Of a stretch of 51,798 nt of DNA, positions 8,140-16,713 are shown in pieces (the first letter of the stretch is position 1; the number at the start of each line of letters is the position of its first letter). The notes under the pieces are model-generated. The model ran no database searches. It worked only from the letters and a program-made list of their open reading frames with translations, and was not told the origin of the DNA. The stretch is taken from contig NZ_JALKEV010000023.1 in NCBI RefSeq assembly GCF_023017105.1, forward strand, positions 1 to 51,798, written 5' to 3'. This stretch comes from Halalkalibacter sp. APA_J-10(15) (GTDB taxonomy: Bacteria > Bacillota > Bacilli > Bacillales > Bacillaceae_D). A program made the position numbers and the translations under genes.

Positions 8140-8320
8140 GGAACGTCATTCCGTTATTTCCTTTATACAGACTTTATTCCGGTTATTACGGATCCTCGTT
8201 CCGCTATTTGGCCATTTGCGCTTCGTTTTGCTCGTCTTTTGGCATATTAACGGAATGACGTTCCACTTCGAATGCAAAAATAGAATATTCGTCTATTTAA
8301 CGGAATGAGGTTCCGCTTGG
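8140..8320. repeat. Intergenic cluster of inverted TCCGTTA / TAACGGAA units
   Basis: GGAACGTCATTCCGTTA (8140-8156) is a perfect 17-base inverted match of 8248-8264. Related units occur near 8189-8200 and 8298-8314. The whole could fold into a large stem. This style of dispersed non-coding repeat is frequent in Bacillus genomes. The remaining stretch to 8596 holds no convincing gene, only a weak GCAGGA/TCCTGC hairpin near 8430-8458. Confidence 0.6.
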
Positions 8321-8596
8321 CACAAGGAAAAGACCGCTTTCTTTCCGAGGATCCTTTTTCAGCGGACTCCTTCCTTTAAGCGGTGAGTGGTTTGTAATGA
8401 TGTGTGTATCACAGATCGTTTTAAAAGAAGCAGGAGCCTCAAAATAGGATTCCTGCAACGTTTATTATTGCTTAGGAAACTGAAGCATAGGAGCTTCAAC
8501 AGCCTTAACATCAATTCGAATAATGATAAGTAAGGAAATCAGAAAATTTTAGTGAATGGGTATGTGATTTAGAATATCTTATAATATCAATCCGAA

Positions 8597-9037
8597 TTAT
8601 GAAAAAAATTCAATCCCCATATTAGCTAAAATAGCTATAATAAACCCAGTTACACCTACACTGATGCCACTGTATAGCCATAATTGTGCTCTGTTAAATT
8701 TCAAAGCCTTCGCTATGATTCCTATAACCCAAACACCAGTTACTGGAGTAAGGATTATTATAAAGAAAACACCGTACTTCTCCATTCGTTTTCGCCATTT
8801 TCCGTTCAAAGATTTTTCACTAAATTTCTGCATAAACTTAAATTTCATTAACCAAGTATAAAAAAAGTCAATTAACGGGATCACCATCCAATTTCCAATT
8901 GATGCCCAAAGAAATGCATCAAACCAATTAAGTCCTATTGATAACCCTAGAGGAACGGCAAGATAGATTTCAAAATGTGGAAAAAAACCCGCAAACCAGG
9001 TTGTGGCTGCTAAACTAATGTATTTTAATAGCTCCAT
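8597..9037 (-). CDS. Small multidrug export family protein
   Basis: This 146-residue membrane protein has about four hydrophobic segments. It starts with a helix containing the FFPHFE motif and has a conserved basic loop near residue 80 (KWRKRMEKYG) followed by a TPVTG stretch, which together resemble the putative small multidrug export family (PF06695). The ATG at 9037 is used here; the preceding in-frame TTG at 9040 is also compatible with the AAGGGAG site. It is divergent from the TetR gene at 9282, its likely regulator. Function as an exporter rests on the family name only. Confidence 0.75.
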   Translation of the reverse strand: MELLKYISLAATTWFAGFFPHFEIYLAVPLGLSIGLNWFDAFLWASIGNWMVIPLIDFFYTWLMKFKFMQKFSEKSLNGKWRKRMEKYGVFFIIILTPVTGVWVIGIIAKALKFNRAQLWLYSGISVGVTGFIIAILANMGIEFFS

Positions 9038-9163
9038 CAAGCATTAACTCCCTTCCGAAAGAAATTTCAAAGTAAATGGTTTTCTTAACGTTATGACAAT
9101 TTAAGTGAAGAAAACATACATAACTTCCTTTCTTTTTATAATTAATGTACACTTAGTTCGTAA

Positions 9164-9180
9164 ATGAACATTTTGTTCAT
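9164..9180. promoter_or_regulatory. Candidate TetR operator ATGAACA-TTT-TGTTCAT
   Basis: A perfect 7-3-7 palindrome lies in the divergent region between the small export gene and the TetR gene. It is rich in the GAACA/TGTTC steps often seen in TetR operators. It is the only strong symmetry between the two genes. Confidence 0.5.
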
Positions 9181-9281
9181 CTTTATTGTAAATGATTTAT
9201 AATTTGGGAGTAAATCATCAAACTTAAAGAAATGTACGTTATGAAACAAACGATAGAAATTGTTCGAAATGAGGGAGTAGC

Positions 9282-9884
9282 ATGAAAAATAATGAATTCG
9301 ACAGAAGGGTATTGAAAACCCGTCAAGCTATCAATGAGGCTCTAATATCACTGATGGAAGAAAAAAAATACAGTAAAATTACGATTCAAGATATTATTGA
9401 TCGGGCTAATGTAGGGAGGTCAACCTTTTATTCACACTTCGCTACCAAAGATGAACTGCTGTTTAGCAGTGTAGAGGATTTCCTCGAAATACTTAATCAA
9501 TATATAAAGAGCTATATTGAACAGGATGGGGATAAACCAAGAATGATATCTGTCATAGAACTTTTTGAGCATATACAGGAAGACAGTAAGACCATTAAAG
9601 GATTATTTAAAACAGATGGTGCTGACTTGTTTTTTGAAAAAGTTGAGGCTTACTGGAATGATGGAATAGAGGAATACCTTCAATCGAAGCTGCCTTTAGG
9701 GGAAGAACCTAAGGTTCCTATAAAAATCTTAACAAACCATATTTCGAGTACCTTAATGAACTTGTTAAAGTGGTGGGTTAACAATAACATGTCCTATACT
9801 CCATACCAAATGGAGCAATATTTTAGATATTTAGTCAATCCATGTATTGATTCGGTTATGTATAACAATCCAAAGGAACGTTGA
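9282..9884 (+). CDS. TetR/AcrR-family regulator
   Basis: This 200-residue protein has the TetR helix-turn-helix at about residues 24-58 (ITIQDIIDRANVGRSTFYSHF). The aromatic-rich C-terminal half ending MNLLKWWVNNN and MEQYFRYLV is typical of the Bacillus class with a PF14278-like effector domain. ATG 9282 follows GAGGGAG. It is divergent from a small membrane exporter, with a perfect palindrome between, so it probably represses that exporter and itself. A palindrome ATGGTTAATTAACCAT and then a repeat-borne terminator follow the stop. Confidence 0.88.
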   Translation: MKNNEFDRRVLKTRQAINEALISLMEEKKYSKITIQDIIDRANVGRSTFYSHFATKDELLFSSVEDFLEILNQYIKSYIEQDGDKPRMISVIELFEHIQEDSKTIKGLFKTDGADLFFEKVEAYWNDGIEEYLQSKLPLGEEPKVPIKILTNHISSTLMNLLKWWVNNNMSYTPYQMEQYFRYLVNPCIDSVMYNNPKER

Positions 9885-9923
9885 GAGGAAACAAGGGATA
9901 ATGGTTAATTAACCATTATACAG

Positions 9924-9971
9924 CCTGTCGACAAAGTCTCGCAAAAGCGAGACAAGTCGACAGGTTTTTTT
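9924..9971 (+). terminator. Nested-hairpin terminator carried by dispersed repeat copy 2
   Basis: Outer arms CCTGTCGAC (9924-9932) and GTCGACAGG (9956-9964) enclose an inner hairpin GTCTCGC-AAAA-GCGAGAC, followed by seven T. The terminator in repeat copy 1 has the same outer stem but lacks the inner hairpin. Confidence 0.88.
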
Positions 9972-10130
9972 GATTCGTAGTCAGGGTGCGGCTCTTCGAC
10001 CTCGCTACCGGGATGGGGGGCACGCTTTCCGCAGGCGGGCGTTGAACGAACCGTCTGCGCCGGTGGATTTCAACCTGCCCTTTTCTCCTGCAGGAGTCGG
10101 CCCTCCGGTCCGCTATGTCTATAATATAAT
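9924..10130 (+). repeat. Dispersed GC-rich repeat, copy 2
   Basis: The copy runs from the terminator stem through GTAGTCAGGG, the block with CTACCGGGATGGGGGGCACG, GCAGGCGGGCGTTGAACG, and on to CTCCTGCAGGAGTCGGCC. It matches copy 1 (1-125) in inverse orientation. In both copies the terminator end faces the 3' end of a regulator gene. From 10131 to 10280 nothing codes; CCCTTTTTCAGTGGCC near 10184-10199 may be an eroded IS1182 end. Confidence 0.8.
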
Positions 10131-10285
10131 TAAAAAAAATGGATAGAGGGAATGGACAAGGATGTCTAAAAAATTGCTTTACCCTTTTTCAGTGGCCTCA
10201 TGAATTCTCTTTTTTGTTGTCTGAAAATATATACTATTACAAATTATCTTTACATAAAAAAGTAGATCATGCATAATGTTAGTAA

Positions 10286-10300
10286 AAGTAATGATTACGA
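10286..10300. promoter_or_regulatory. Zur-box-like site before the GNAT gene
   Basis: AAGTAAT-G-ATTACGA matches the Bacillus Zur consensus TCGTAAT-N-ATTACGA except for two outer bases, and the right side extends to GATTA as in the longer consensus. It lies 73-87 bases before the GNAT start codon. A Fur reading (TGATTAC-G-ATTATCG) is possible but has three mismatches. Confidence 0.55.
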
Positions 10301-10372
10301 TTATCGTTATGTGAAGATAAGAATTATAAGTCAGGGCTGTTTTTTAAATCGTATTCACGAGGAGGCGGCGTC

Positions 10373-10888
10373 ATGGATATTCAATTAGCTCCTTTAGATA
10401 GTCAGGATAAAGACTTGGTTTGTACTCTTTACAATGATGAAAATATCATTAAGAATGCAGTGCTAGGGAGTTGGAATCCTCATAGTCTAGAGTATGCTAG
10501 TATTAGAATTGAACGTTGGAACAGTGACGATCAGCAACAACACTTTAAAATCGTTTACAACGGAGAAAGAGTTGGCTTAACTCAAATATATCAAATGAGC
10601 CCAGTTAATCGAAAGTGTGTGTTAGGGATATTAATTTTAGAAAGGTTTCAAAGGGCCGGGATTGGTCAAAACGTATTGAAAACAATGATTAATATGTGTT
10701 TCCAGCAGTTAAATTTACGCAAGATAGAGGTTTCAATATTAAGCTATAATGATCAATCGATTCGACTAGTTGAAAGAAATCAATTTAAAAAAGAAGGTGC
10801 TTTGAGAAAATCAGTGTATAAAGATGGAACTTACCATGATGTCTACCTTTATGGTCTATTAAAAGAAGAATGTGATGAATTCAAATAG
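10373..10888 (+). CDS. GNAT-family N-acetyltransferase
   Basis: This 171-residue GNAT protein has the acetyl-CoA pyrophosphate loop near RFQRAGIGQNV (about residues 94-104) and the C-terminal YKDGTYHDVYLYGLL strand typical of RimJ/SpeG-like members. It would transfer an acetyl group to an amine; the acceptor is unknown. GAGGAGG precedes ATG 10373. A Zur-box-like site lies upstream and a second one follows before the ATP-grasp operon, so the gene may belong to the same zinc-repressed set and may tailor the small molecule. That role is inference. Confidence 0.85.
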   Translation: MDIQLAPLDSQDKDLVCTLYNDENIIKNAVLGSWNPHSLEYASIRIERWNSDDQQQHFKIVYNGERVGLTQIYQMSPVNRKCVLGILILERFQRAGIGQNVLKTMINMCFQQLNLRKIEVSILSYNDQSIRLVERNQFKKEGALRKSVYKDGTYHDVYLYGLLKEECDEFK

Positions 10889-10942
10889 TCATACAATAGT
10901 AGTCGTATGTATAACATTGTAGGAAATGATATAGTTTATATA

Positions 10943-10957
10943 TCGTAATGATTACTA
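10943..10957. promoter_or_regulatory. Zur box before the metallophore-type operon
   Basis: TCGTAAT-G-ATTACTA differs from the Bacillus consensus TCGTAAT-N-ATTACGA at one base. It lies about 200 bases before the ATP-grasp start. The overlapping TGATTAC-T-ATTATCA would be a poorer Fur box with two mismatches. The sequence GTAATGATTAC is shared with the site at 10286. It suggests zinc repression of the operon through a Zur protein encoded elsewhere. Confidence 0.65.
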
Positions 10958-11154
10958 TTATCATATATTTATAAAATGCTTATTCAAGCAGAAGCTTAGA
11001 TTGAATTGCGACATCATGTACAGCAAAAGATAGAAAGAAATAGTGGAACGAACATACCAAAGCAAATGACAATGAGAGATTCATCGAAATCAAGATGAAA
11101 GAAGAGACATAGTGACCTTGTGAAATAGCGAAACAAAGAAAATGGAGGATGATG

Positions 11155-12399
11155 ATGGCACATTTATTAATGATTGAAAGCTGGGTAGGGGCAAGCGGGA
11201 ATCTGCTTCCTCCGTTATTGAAATCTTTAGGGCATACGTATACGTTTGTGACTCGTAAGCCTGAACATTATCAGAGTTCACTTAATACGGAGAAGCATCC
11301 AGTGTTACGGTATGCTGACAATGTCATAAAAACAGAAACAAATGATATTCCTGGTTTGATTCATGAACTACGTTCTGGTCGTTTTGATGGCGTTATTACC
11401 GTATGTGATTACTATATTGAAACCGTAAGAGAAGTGGCAAAGGCCTTTAACATTCCTTGTCCGTTTCCTGCGGAAGTAAAAACAGTACGGAATAAGAATC
11501 ATATGCGTCAGGCTTTAGATAAAGCGAACTTAGCTAATCCGATTTACCGGTTGGCACATCGATGGGATGAAGTAGTCAATGCAGCAAATGAAATTGGTTA
11601 CCCTTTCGTGTTGAAACCTGTGGATCTTGCGTCCAGTGCTTTTGTAAATCTAATTGAAAACGAACAAGCATTACAGGATGCCTTTCATGCATTAGAATCA
11701 TTTCCGCTCAATTTTAGAGAGCAGGAGAGAGATTGTACATACTTGCTTGAAGCGTATATGCATGGTACAGAGGTAAGTGTCGAGAGCGTTTCATTCAACG
11801 GTGAGACGACGATATTAGGGATTACGGATAAATCAATTACAGGAACCCCTTATTTCATAGAAAATGGTCATATGTTTCCAGCTCAACTAAGTGAAGAGCT
11901 ACAGGAAACGGTGACACAATTTGTAAAAGATGCATTGGATGCTGTAGGTTTTGATCATGGTATTGCTCATACAGAAGTGATGATTACAGATGAAGGCCCT
12001 CGCATCATTGAAATCAATCCAAGAACAGCTGGAAACTATATTGTAGAACTTATCGAACGCGTGACAAATATTGATTTGCTTCATGTCTTTGTCGATCTAG
12101 CTCTAGGTTTGAAGCCAAACATAATAAGAAAGGAAAGCGGCGTCACTAGTGCGGGTATTATGTTTCTCGTTCCTCAGCAGGGTGGTACCATTTCTGAGAT
12201 TGAGGGTACGGACACGCTAGCTTCAGACGAACATGTCGTTAGATATAAGGTTGAAGACTGTTTAGGAAAAACGATTGCAGCTCCGATCGATAATGCTTGC
12301 TATTTAGGTCATGTTATGACAGAAGATACTGAAGGGTTGAAGGCGAGAATCTATGCAGAGGAAGCTCTTAACCGTATTCAATTACGTTTTTCTCAGTAG
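11155..12399 (+). CDS. ATP-grasp ligase, first gene of metallophore-type operon
   Basis: This 414-residue ATP-grasp enzyme has a pre-ATP-grasp Rossmann-like part at residues 1-105, a nucleotide-binding lysine region near FVLKPVDLASS (about 149-159), LLEAYMHGTEVSVE near 199 and the metal-binding core EVMITDEGPRIIEINPRTAG near 276-295. Such enzymes join a carboxylate to an amine through an acyl phosphate. ATG 11155 is six bases from GGAGG; the ATGs at 11149 and 11152 are too close. Six bases separate the stop from the next ribosome-site-linked gene. With the SbnA-like synthase and methyltransferase downstream it probably forms an amide in a small amino-acid-derived chelator; substrates are not known. 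Confidence 0.85.
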   Translation: MAHLLMIESWVGASGNLLPPLLKSLGHTYTFVTRKPEHYQSSLNTEKHPVLRYADNVIKTETNDIPGLIHELRSGRFDGVITVCDYYIETVREVAKAFNIPCPFPAEVKTVRNKNHMRQALDKANLANPIYRLAHRWDEVVNAANEIGYPFVLKPVDLASSAFVNLIENEQALQDAFHALESFPLNFREQERDCTYLLEAYMHGTEVSVESVSFNGETTILGITDKSITGTPYFIENGHMFPAQLSEELQETVTQFVKDALDAVGFDHGIAHTEVMITDEGPRIIEINPRTAGNYIVELIERVTNIDLLHVFVDLALGLKPNIIRKESGVTSAGIMFLVPQQGGTISEIEGTDTLASDEHVVRYKVEDCLGKTIAAPIDNACYLGHVMTEDTEGLKARIYAEEALNRIQLRFSQ

Positions 12400-12410
12400 G
12401 GGGAGTGTAT

Positions 12411-13271
12411 GTGAAACGAACAAAAACATCAGAATCACGTTATGTTAATGAGTTGAGAGAAAAGATTTTGAATGGGGAGCTAGGACCTAAACCAGAAGAT
12501 TTAACGGTGACGGGGGCCTCTCATATTTACCAAACTACCCAATTCACCTCATCTAAAAACAAGTATCACAATTATTATTTACTGTTGAGAGTAGAAGATT
12601 ACTTTGGTGCGTGCTCTCATACACATGAACAGGTCGATATGCGTGTTGCTGCTGAGTTGTCAGGTATTTCTTTAGATACTGTTTTACAAGATAAGAGATT
12701 ACCAGTCCAAATTGCAGGAATGGATGCTTATCTCGGTATAGTCAAACCTCATAAACAATCTTGTACAAAGGTCGTCGATCTCCCTGAAGGGAAACCACTA
12801 GAAAAAGCCAAAAGGCGCGATGAGTTTATAACGGATGTGACGAACATTCATCCTAATGAGAAGGTAGCGCTCGTAGGGGTCGTTAACCCGTTAGTTGAGG
12901 CTATCAAGGAACGCGGAGGTATTTGTTTACCTTGTGACTTGAGCTTAGAAACAACAGAAGCGGGCCAAGTGGTTGAAAGAGATATGGAGAAAGTACTTGA
13001 TCGCGCTGACCGCGTTATATGCACAGCGATGACGTTAGGAAATGGAACATTTGACCGTGTGCTAACGAGAGTAAGGGAAAGAGGAATTCCGTTGACGGTT
13101 TACGCGCAAACAGGGAGTACGGTTGTTGCTCAATTTATGAATGAAGGTGTGTCTGAACTTGTAGCAGAACCTTTTCCATTTTCCCAATTTAGCGCATTAA
13201 CATCACGCTTGTATCACTATACAACTAGAAAGGAGGTCGAAAACGGACATGCATCTCGAAGTGAATACTGA
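12411..13271 (+). CDS. DUF364-type Rossmann-like protein
   Basis: This 286-residue protein has an N-terminal DUF4213-like part at about residues 25-115 and a Rossmann-like DUF364 part at about 140-265 (KVALVGVVNPLVEAIKERGG, then ADRVICTAMTLGNGTFD and PLTVYAQTGST). Pfam lists DUF364 as putative heavy-metal chelation; no enzymatic reaction is established that I know of. GTG 12411 is preferred because GGGGGAG overlaps the GTG at 12405. Cysteine and histidine residues at ACSHTHEQ near 66-73 and LPCDL near 180 could contact metal or substrate. The gene overlaps the methyltransferase by 23 bases. Confidence 0.8.
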   Translation: MKRTKTSESRYVNELREKILNGELGPKPEDLTVTGASHIYQTTQFTSSKNKYHNYYLLLRVEDYFGACSHTHEQVDMRVAAELSGISLDTVLQDKRLPVQIAGMDAYLGIVKPHKQSCTKVVDLPEGKPLEKAKRRDEFITDVTNIHPNEKVALVGVVNPLVEAIKERGGICLPCDLSLETTEAGQVVERDMEKVLDRADRVICTAMTLGNGTFDRVLTRVRERGIPLTVYAQTGSTVVAQFMNEGVSELVAEPFPFSQFSALTSRLYHYTTRKEVENGHASRSEY

Positions 13272-14046
13272 AAATTTCTTACATACAAACCCTGACTTAT
13301 ATATGGCCTTTCATTCAGACTCAGACCATCGGATGGGACAATTCATTCATAAATTATTAGATACGTATAAGGTTGGAAATCGGATATTGGATATTGGCTC
13401 TGGTCTTGGTCGAGAGGTGGCATATCTTCAACATGCAGGTTATGAAGCAACGGGGTTAGATAACTCGCGGGAAATGATTTCATGGGCAACAGAGCATTAT
13501 CCTGATTCGACCTTTGTTTATGGAGAGCAATCAAACTTTTCACTTGATCAAACCTTTGATGCCATTGTTTGTGTAGGGAGCACGTTTTTATATAACCTTA
13601 CAAATGAAGAGGCACGTGCGAGCTTGAAATGTTTCCGAAATCATCTGCGTAAAGGAGGAATTCTCTATCTTGACATGCGAAATGCGTCCTTTTTCCTCAC
13701 GAAAGAAGGACAGAACTGGTTAACGGATGAGCTGGTTGATCATACTAGCTTCGAGGACAAAGTGGTTACGCTTAGGACAAAATTTAGCATTAACCTAGCC
13801 CGTCAGTTATTAGAGCGTGATTATTGCTGGACGGTACCAGGCTATGAGCCGGTTGTGGAGCGTTTACAGCACCGTTTGTATTTCCCACAAGAAATGGTCC
13901 ATTATGTAACGTCTAGTGGTTTTCGTCTTATACAGCTGTTTGATCAACCAGAACCACATATTAGTAAATTTGATAAAGAAAAATCTTTAGATTTTAGCGA
14001 TGATTTACAAGGAAGGCGTATGCAAATTATAGCGCAAGCGATATAG
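13249..14046 (+). CDS. Class I SAM-dependent methyltransferase
   Basis: This 265-residue protein has SAM motif I at ILDIGSGLGRE (about residues 46-56), an acidic residue in ATGLDNS near 70 and a post-motif block FDAIVCVGSTFLYNL near 103. It would methylate a small molecule, plausibly the operon's chelator or a precursor. Its ATG lies inside the preceding gene, with AAGGAGGTC ten bases upstream, so it is translationally coupled. A 97-base gap separates it from the binding-protein gene, the widest gap within the operon. Confidence 0.85.
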   Translation: MHLEVNTENFLHTNPDLYMAFHSDSDHRMGQFIHKLLDTYKVGNRILDIGSGLGREVAYLQHAGYEATGLDNSREMISWATEHYPDSTFVYGEQSNFSLDQTFDAIVCVGSTFLYNLTNEEARASLKCFRNHLRKGGILYLDMRNASFFLTKEGQNWLTDELVDHTSFEDKVVTLRTKFSINLARQLLERDYCWTVPGYEPVVERLQHRLYFPQEMVHYVTSSGFRLIQLFDQPEPHISKFDKEKSLDFSDDLQGRRMQIIAQAI

Positions 14047-14143
14047 CAGAAAATACGGATGATGGAAGGTTTAAATCTGTTTTACGATGACGACCATTGT
14101 ACGTTTCGAATTGTAAATATAATAAAGAGTTGAGGGGTCACAT

Positions 14144-15727
14144 ATGAAGAAGTCGATATTATTTATGTTCATAATAAGTATTTTTGGAATTTTAATAGGT
14201 TGTCAGAATGAAGATACTTCAGTAGAGCCTAATGACACAGAACAAGAACAAGAGGAAGAAGCAGGAGAGGTAGGAGAAGCAGAAGAGGAACTTGTTATTG
14301 TAGGTCAGGAGATTGCTGTAAGCCTTAATACAATGGAGCCGTTAACAGCAAGTTATCTGAGAAGTATAGGGGCAGCAGAAGCACTATTTGAAGTAAATGC
14401 CGATGGAGAGGTTGAACCTTCTCTTGCAAAAAGCATAACACAAATAGATGATACAACTTGGGAAATTGAACTTAGACCTGATGCCCAATTTTGGAGTGGT
14501 AAAGTCATAGATGCTCATGCTGTCATTGCTTCTTTGGAACGTTCAAAAGAAGAAGACCTACAGGCATTACCATTTCTAGAAGAGCTAGCATTTCATGAAG
14601 TGGATGAAACGACGATACGAGTAGAAACGCTTCGAGAACGAGTGCCAGTTCCGCTAAATTTATCTTATTACCAGACAGCTATACAAAATGTAGAAGCAGA
14701 ACAAGATTCAATTGATACGATGGATCTAACTGGTATGTACAAAGTCGTCGAGTTTATCCCAAAACAAAAGATGGTTTTGGAAATAAACGAGAATTATTGG
14801 GGAGAGCAACCAACCATTAAGACGGTTATCCATAGAGAAATAAGTGATGAGCAGACGCGCTTAATGTCTGTATTAGAGGGTTCTAGTCATATAGGTTTGA
14901 ATATCCCTGTGACGAGTCTCGATCAGTTGGAACAAAATGAAAACGTAGGAATTTCTGCTACTCCGGCAGCAAACACTCAAACGATTTATTTAAACTTAGA
15001 TCAACCACAATTACAGGATGTGAAGGTAAGACAAGCATTATCTTGGGCCTTAAATCGGGAGGAATTGGTCATACTTGCTGCAGAAGGTCATAGTACACCT
15101 GTAACAACATGGTTGGGCTCTAATCCAGTCTTTGAAGAAGCAAAAAATGCTGTTTACGACAAGTTTGATGCAGATCAGGCGGCTCGACTGCTTGATGAGG
15201 CTGGATGGGAATTAGAATCAGATGGATTGAGGTACAAGGATGAACAGCTTTTGACTTTAAACTTAAGGACTTGGGGTGGTGACAAAGCCTTAGGAGAAGC
15301 CTTACAAAATCAATGGACGCAAGTTGGGATTCAAGTAGAGGTGCAACATGGTGATTATAGTTTAATTCAAACGGCACGTGAATCAGGTGAGTGGGATGCG
15401 ACAATTGAAGCATGGAGTACGTTTGGCAGTCCTCTTTCCTTATTAGAAGGGCAGTTTTCTCCTGAAGGAAGTGCTAATTATGGTGGTTATGATGATCCAG
15501 AAACGAATGACTTACTAACACAATTAAGTGAAGCGAGTGATGATGAAGAAAGCCATGAATTGGCTTTAAAGGTAAATGAGAGAGTGGCTGAACAAGCAGC
15601 TGTGATTAGCTTATTTCCACGTCCACAAATTACGGCTGTTCATCATTCTGTTCATGGGTTTGAGGATCACTTTAGGCAGTTTGAACATATTGTCCATGCT
15701 GGCTTGTCATTGAAAGATGGAGAATAA
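14144..15727 (+). CDS. ABC importer substrate-binding lipoprotein (family 5; CntA/NikA/OppA class)
   Basis: This 527-residue extracytoplasmic binding protein has a signal peptide ending in the lipobox LIGC (C20), an acidic Glu-rich linker to about residue 48, then a family-5 solute-binding fold with EPSLAKSITQIDDTTWEIEL near 90 and QDVKVRQALSWALNREE near 288-304. The class covers oligopeptides, free nickel and metal-metallophore complexes (NikA, CntA). It is followed by two permeases and a fused ATPase, making a complete importer. The biosynthesis genes around it suggest it takes up the loaded chelator; a peptide substrate cannot be excluded. Confidence 0.88.
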   Translation: MKKSILFMFIISIFGILIGCQNEDTSVEPNDTEQEQEEEAGEVGEAEEELVIVGQEIAVSLNTMEPLTASYLRSIGAAEALFEVNADGEVEPSLAKSITQIDDTTWEIELRPDAQFWSGKVIDAHAVIASLERSKEEDLQALPFLEELAFHEVDETTIRVETLRERVPVPLNLSYYQTAIQNVEAEQDSIDTMDLTGMYKVVEFIPKQKMVLEINENYWGEQPTIKTVIHREISDEQTRLMSVLEGSSHIGLNIPVTSLDQLEQNENVGISATPAANTQTIYLNLDQPQLQDVKVRQALSWALNREELVILAAEGHSTPVTTWLGSNPVFEEAKNAVYDKFDADQAARLLDEAGWELESDGLRYKDEQLLTLNLRTWGGDKALGEALQNQWTQVGIQVEVQHGDYSLIQTARESGEWDATIEAWSTFGSPLSLLEGQFSPEGSANYGGYDDPETNDLLTQLSEASDDEESHELALKVNERVAEQAAVISLFPRPQITAVHHSVHGFEDHFRQFEHIVHAGLSLKDGE

Positions 15728-15741
15728 AAGTAGGAGATTAC

Positions 15742-16713
15742 ATGTATAAGCAAATCGTACGTAAATGTGTGCAAGTAGTCATTACTTTATTTTGTGCGAC
15801 ATTGATTATATTTGCGTTAACCCATCTAGCACCGGGTGACCCTGTAAAACTGTTTTTGGGTCACCCAGGGGAGGTGGCTATGAATGATACAACAGCCTAT
15901 GATGACAAAGTGCATGAGCTCCGTTCACAGCTCGGACTTGATCAACATATTGCCGTGCAATATGTCGAGTGGGTCAAACGTTTAATCCGCTTTGACCTAG
16001 GTACTTCCATCCATACAGGAAGATCGGTAAGCTCAGAAATAGCAGAAAGATTACCAGCCACGTTACTGCTATCGATCTGTGCTCTGTTTATTCAATTTGT
16101 ATTGGGGATGCTGCTCGGTACATATTCAGCTATTAAAGCTGGGAAGACATACGATATGATCATTCGAATTATATGTGTGTTTTTAGCATCGACACCTGCT
16201 TTTGTCTTAGGGTTAGTGTTGATATTTCTATTTGCTGTCACGTTACAAGTGTACGAAATAAGTAGTGATGCGAGCTTAAGGAGGGTGTGGTTACCTGCAT
16301 TGATTTTGGGGCTGATTGCTGCTCCGCAAATCATTAGGGTGACGAGAGCGAATATGCTGTCTGAACTAGGGCAAATCTATATTCTTTCAGCCATTTCAAA
16401 AGGCTTGCCCAAAAGACGAGTAGTCATTCATGCGATGAGGAATGTGATGCTTCCAATGATAACGATCATTGGTCTGTCATTTACGACACTTGTCAGTGGC
16501 GCGGTTGTCATTGAAAGTATATTCTCATGGCCGGGGGTTGGGAAGTATGCGCTAGATAGTGTGTTGCTCCATGACTATCCAGTTATTCATGGCTATGCTT
16601 TTGTCATGGTTGCGATTGTCATTGGTACGCATCTGTTTGTGGATTTGCTGTATGTCCTGTTTGATCCAAGGATGCGTAAAAGTAGAGAGACAGGGGTTGT
16701 CAGCAATGGGTAA
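15742..16713 (+). CDS. ABC permease, NikB/DppB/CntB class
   Basis: This 323-residue inner membrane permease has six predicted membrane segments. It starts with the standard first helix, then LAPGDPVKLFLG, a characteristic feature of DppB/NikB permeases. The EAA-type coupling loop lies near residues 215-235 (ISAISKGLPKRRVVIHAMRN) and the C-terminus has VESIFSWPGVGKYALDSV and LFDPRMR. It pairs with the next permease, which it overlaps by eight bases. Confidence 0.9.
   Translation: MYKQIVRKCVQVVITLFCATLIIFALTHLAPGDPVKLFLGHPGEVAMNDTTAYDDKVHELRSQLGLDQHIAVQYVEWVKRLIRFDLGTSIHTGRSVSSEIAERLPATLLLSICALFIQFVLGMLLGTYSAIKAGKTYDMIIRIICVFLASTPAFVLGLVLIFLFAVTLQVYEISSDASLRRVWLPALILGLIAAPQIIRVTRANMLSELGQIYILSAISKGLPKRRVVIHAMRNVMLPMITIIGLSFTTLVSGAVVIESIFSWPGVGKYALDSVLLHDYPVIHGYAFVMVAIVIGTHLFVDLLYVLFDPRMRKSRETGVVSNG

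Noticed and set aside
8123-8308. Open frame of 61 codons across the repeat cluster
   Set aside because: It is built from the inverted repeat units, has no ribosome site and no protein-like conservation.
10141-10205. Possible right end of an IS1182 element
   Set aside because: Only CCCTTTTTCAGTGGCC is suggestive and no transposase sequence adjoins it, so it is mentioned under the repeat but not called.
10286-10957. Reading the two palindromes as Fur boxes
   Set aside because: TGATTAC-N-ATTATC(A/G) has two and three mismatches to the Fur consensus, while the overlapping Zur alignment has one and two. Zur is preferred but Fur is not fully excluded.
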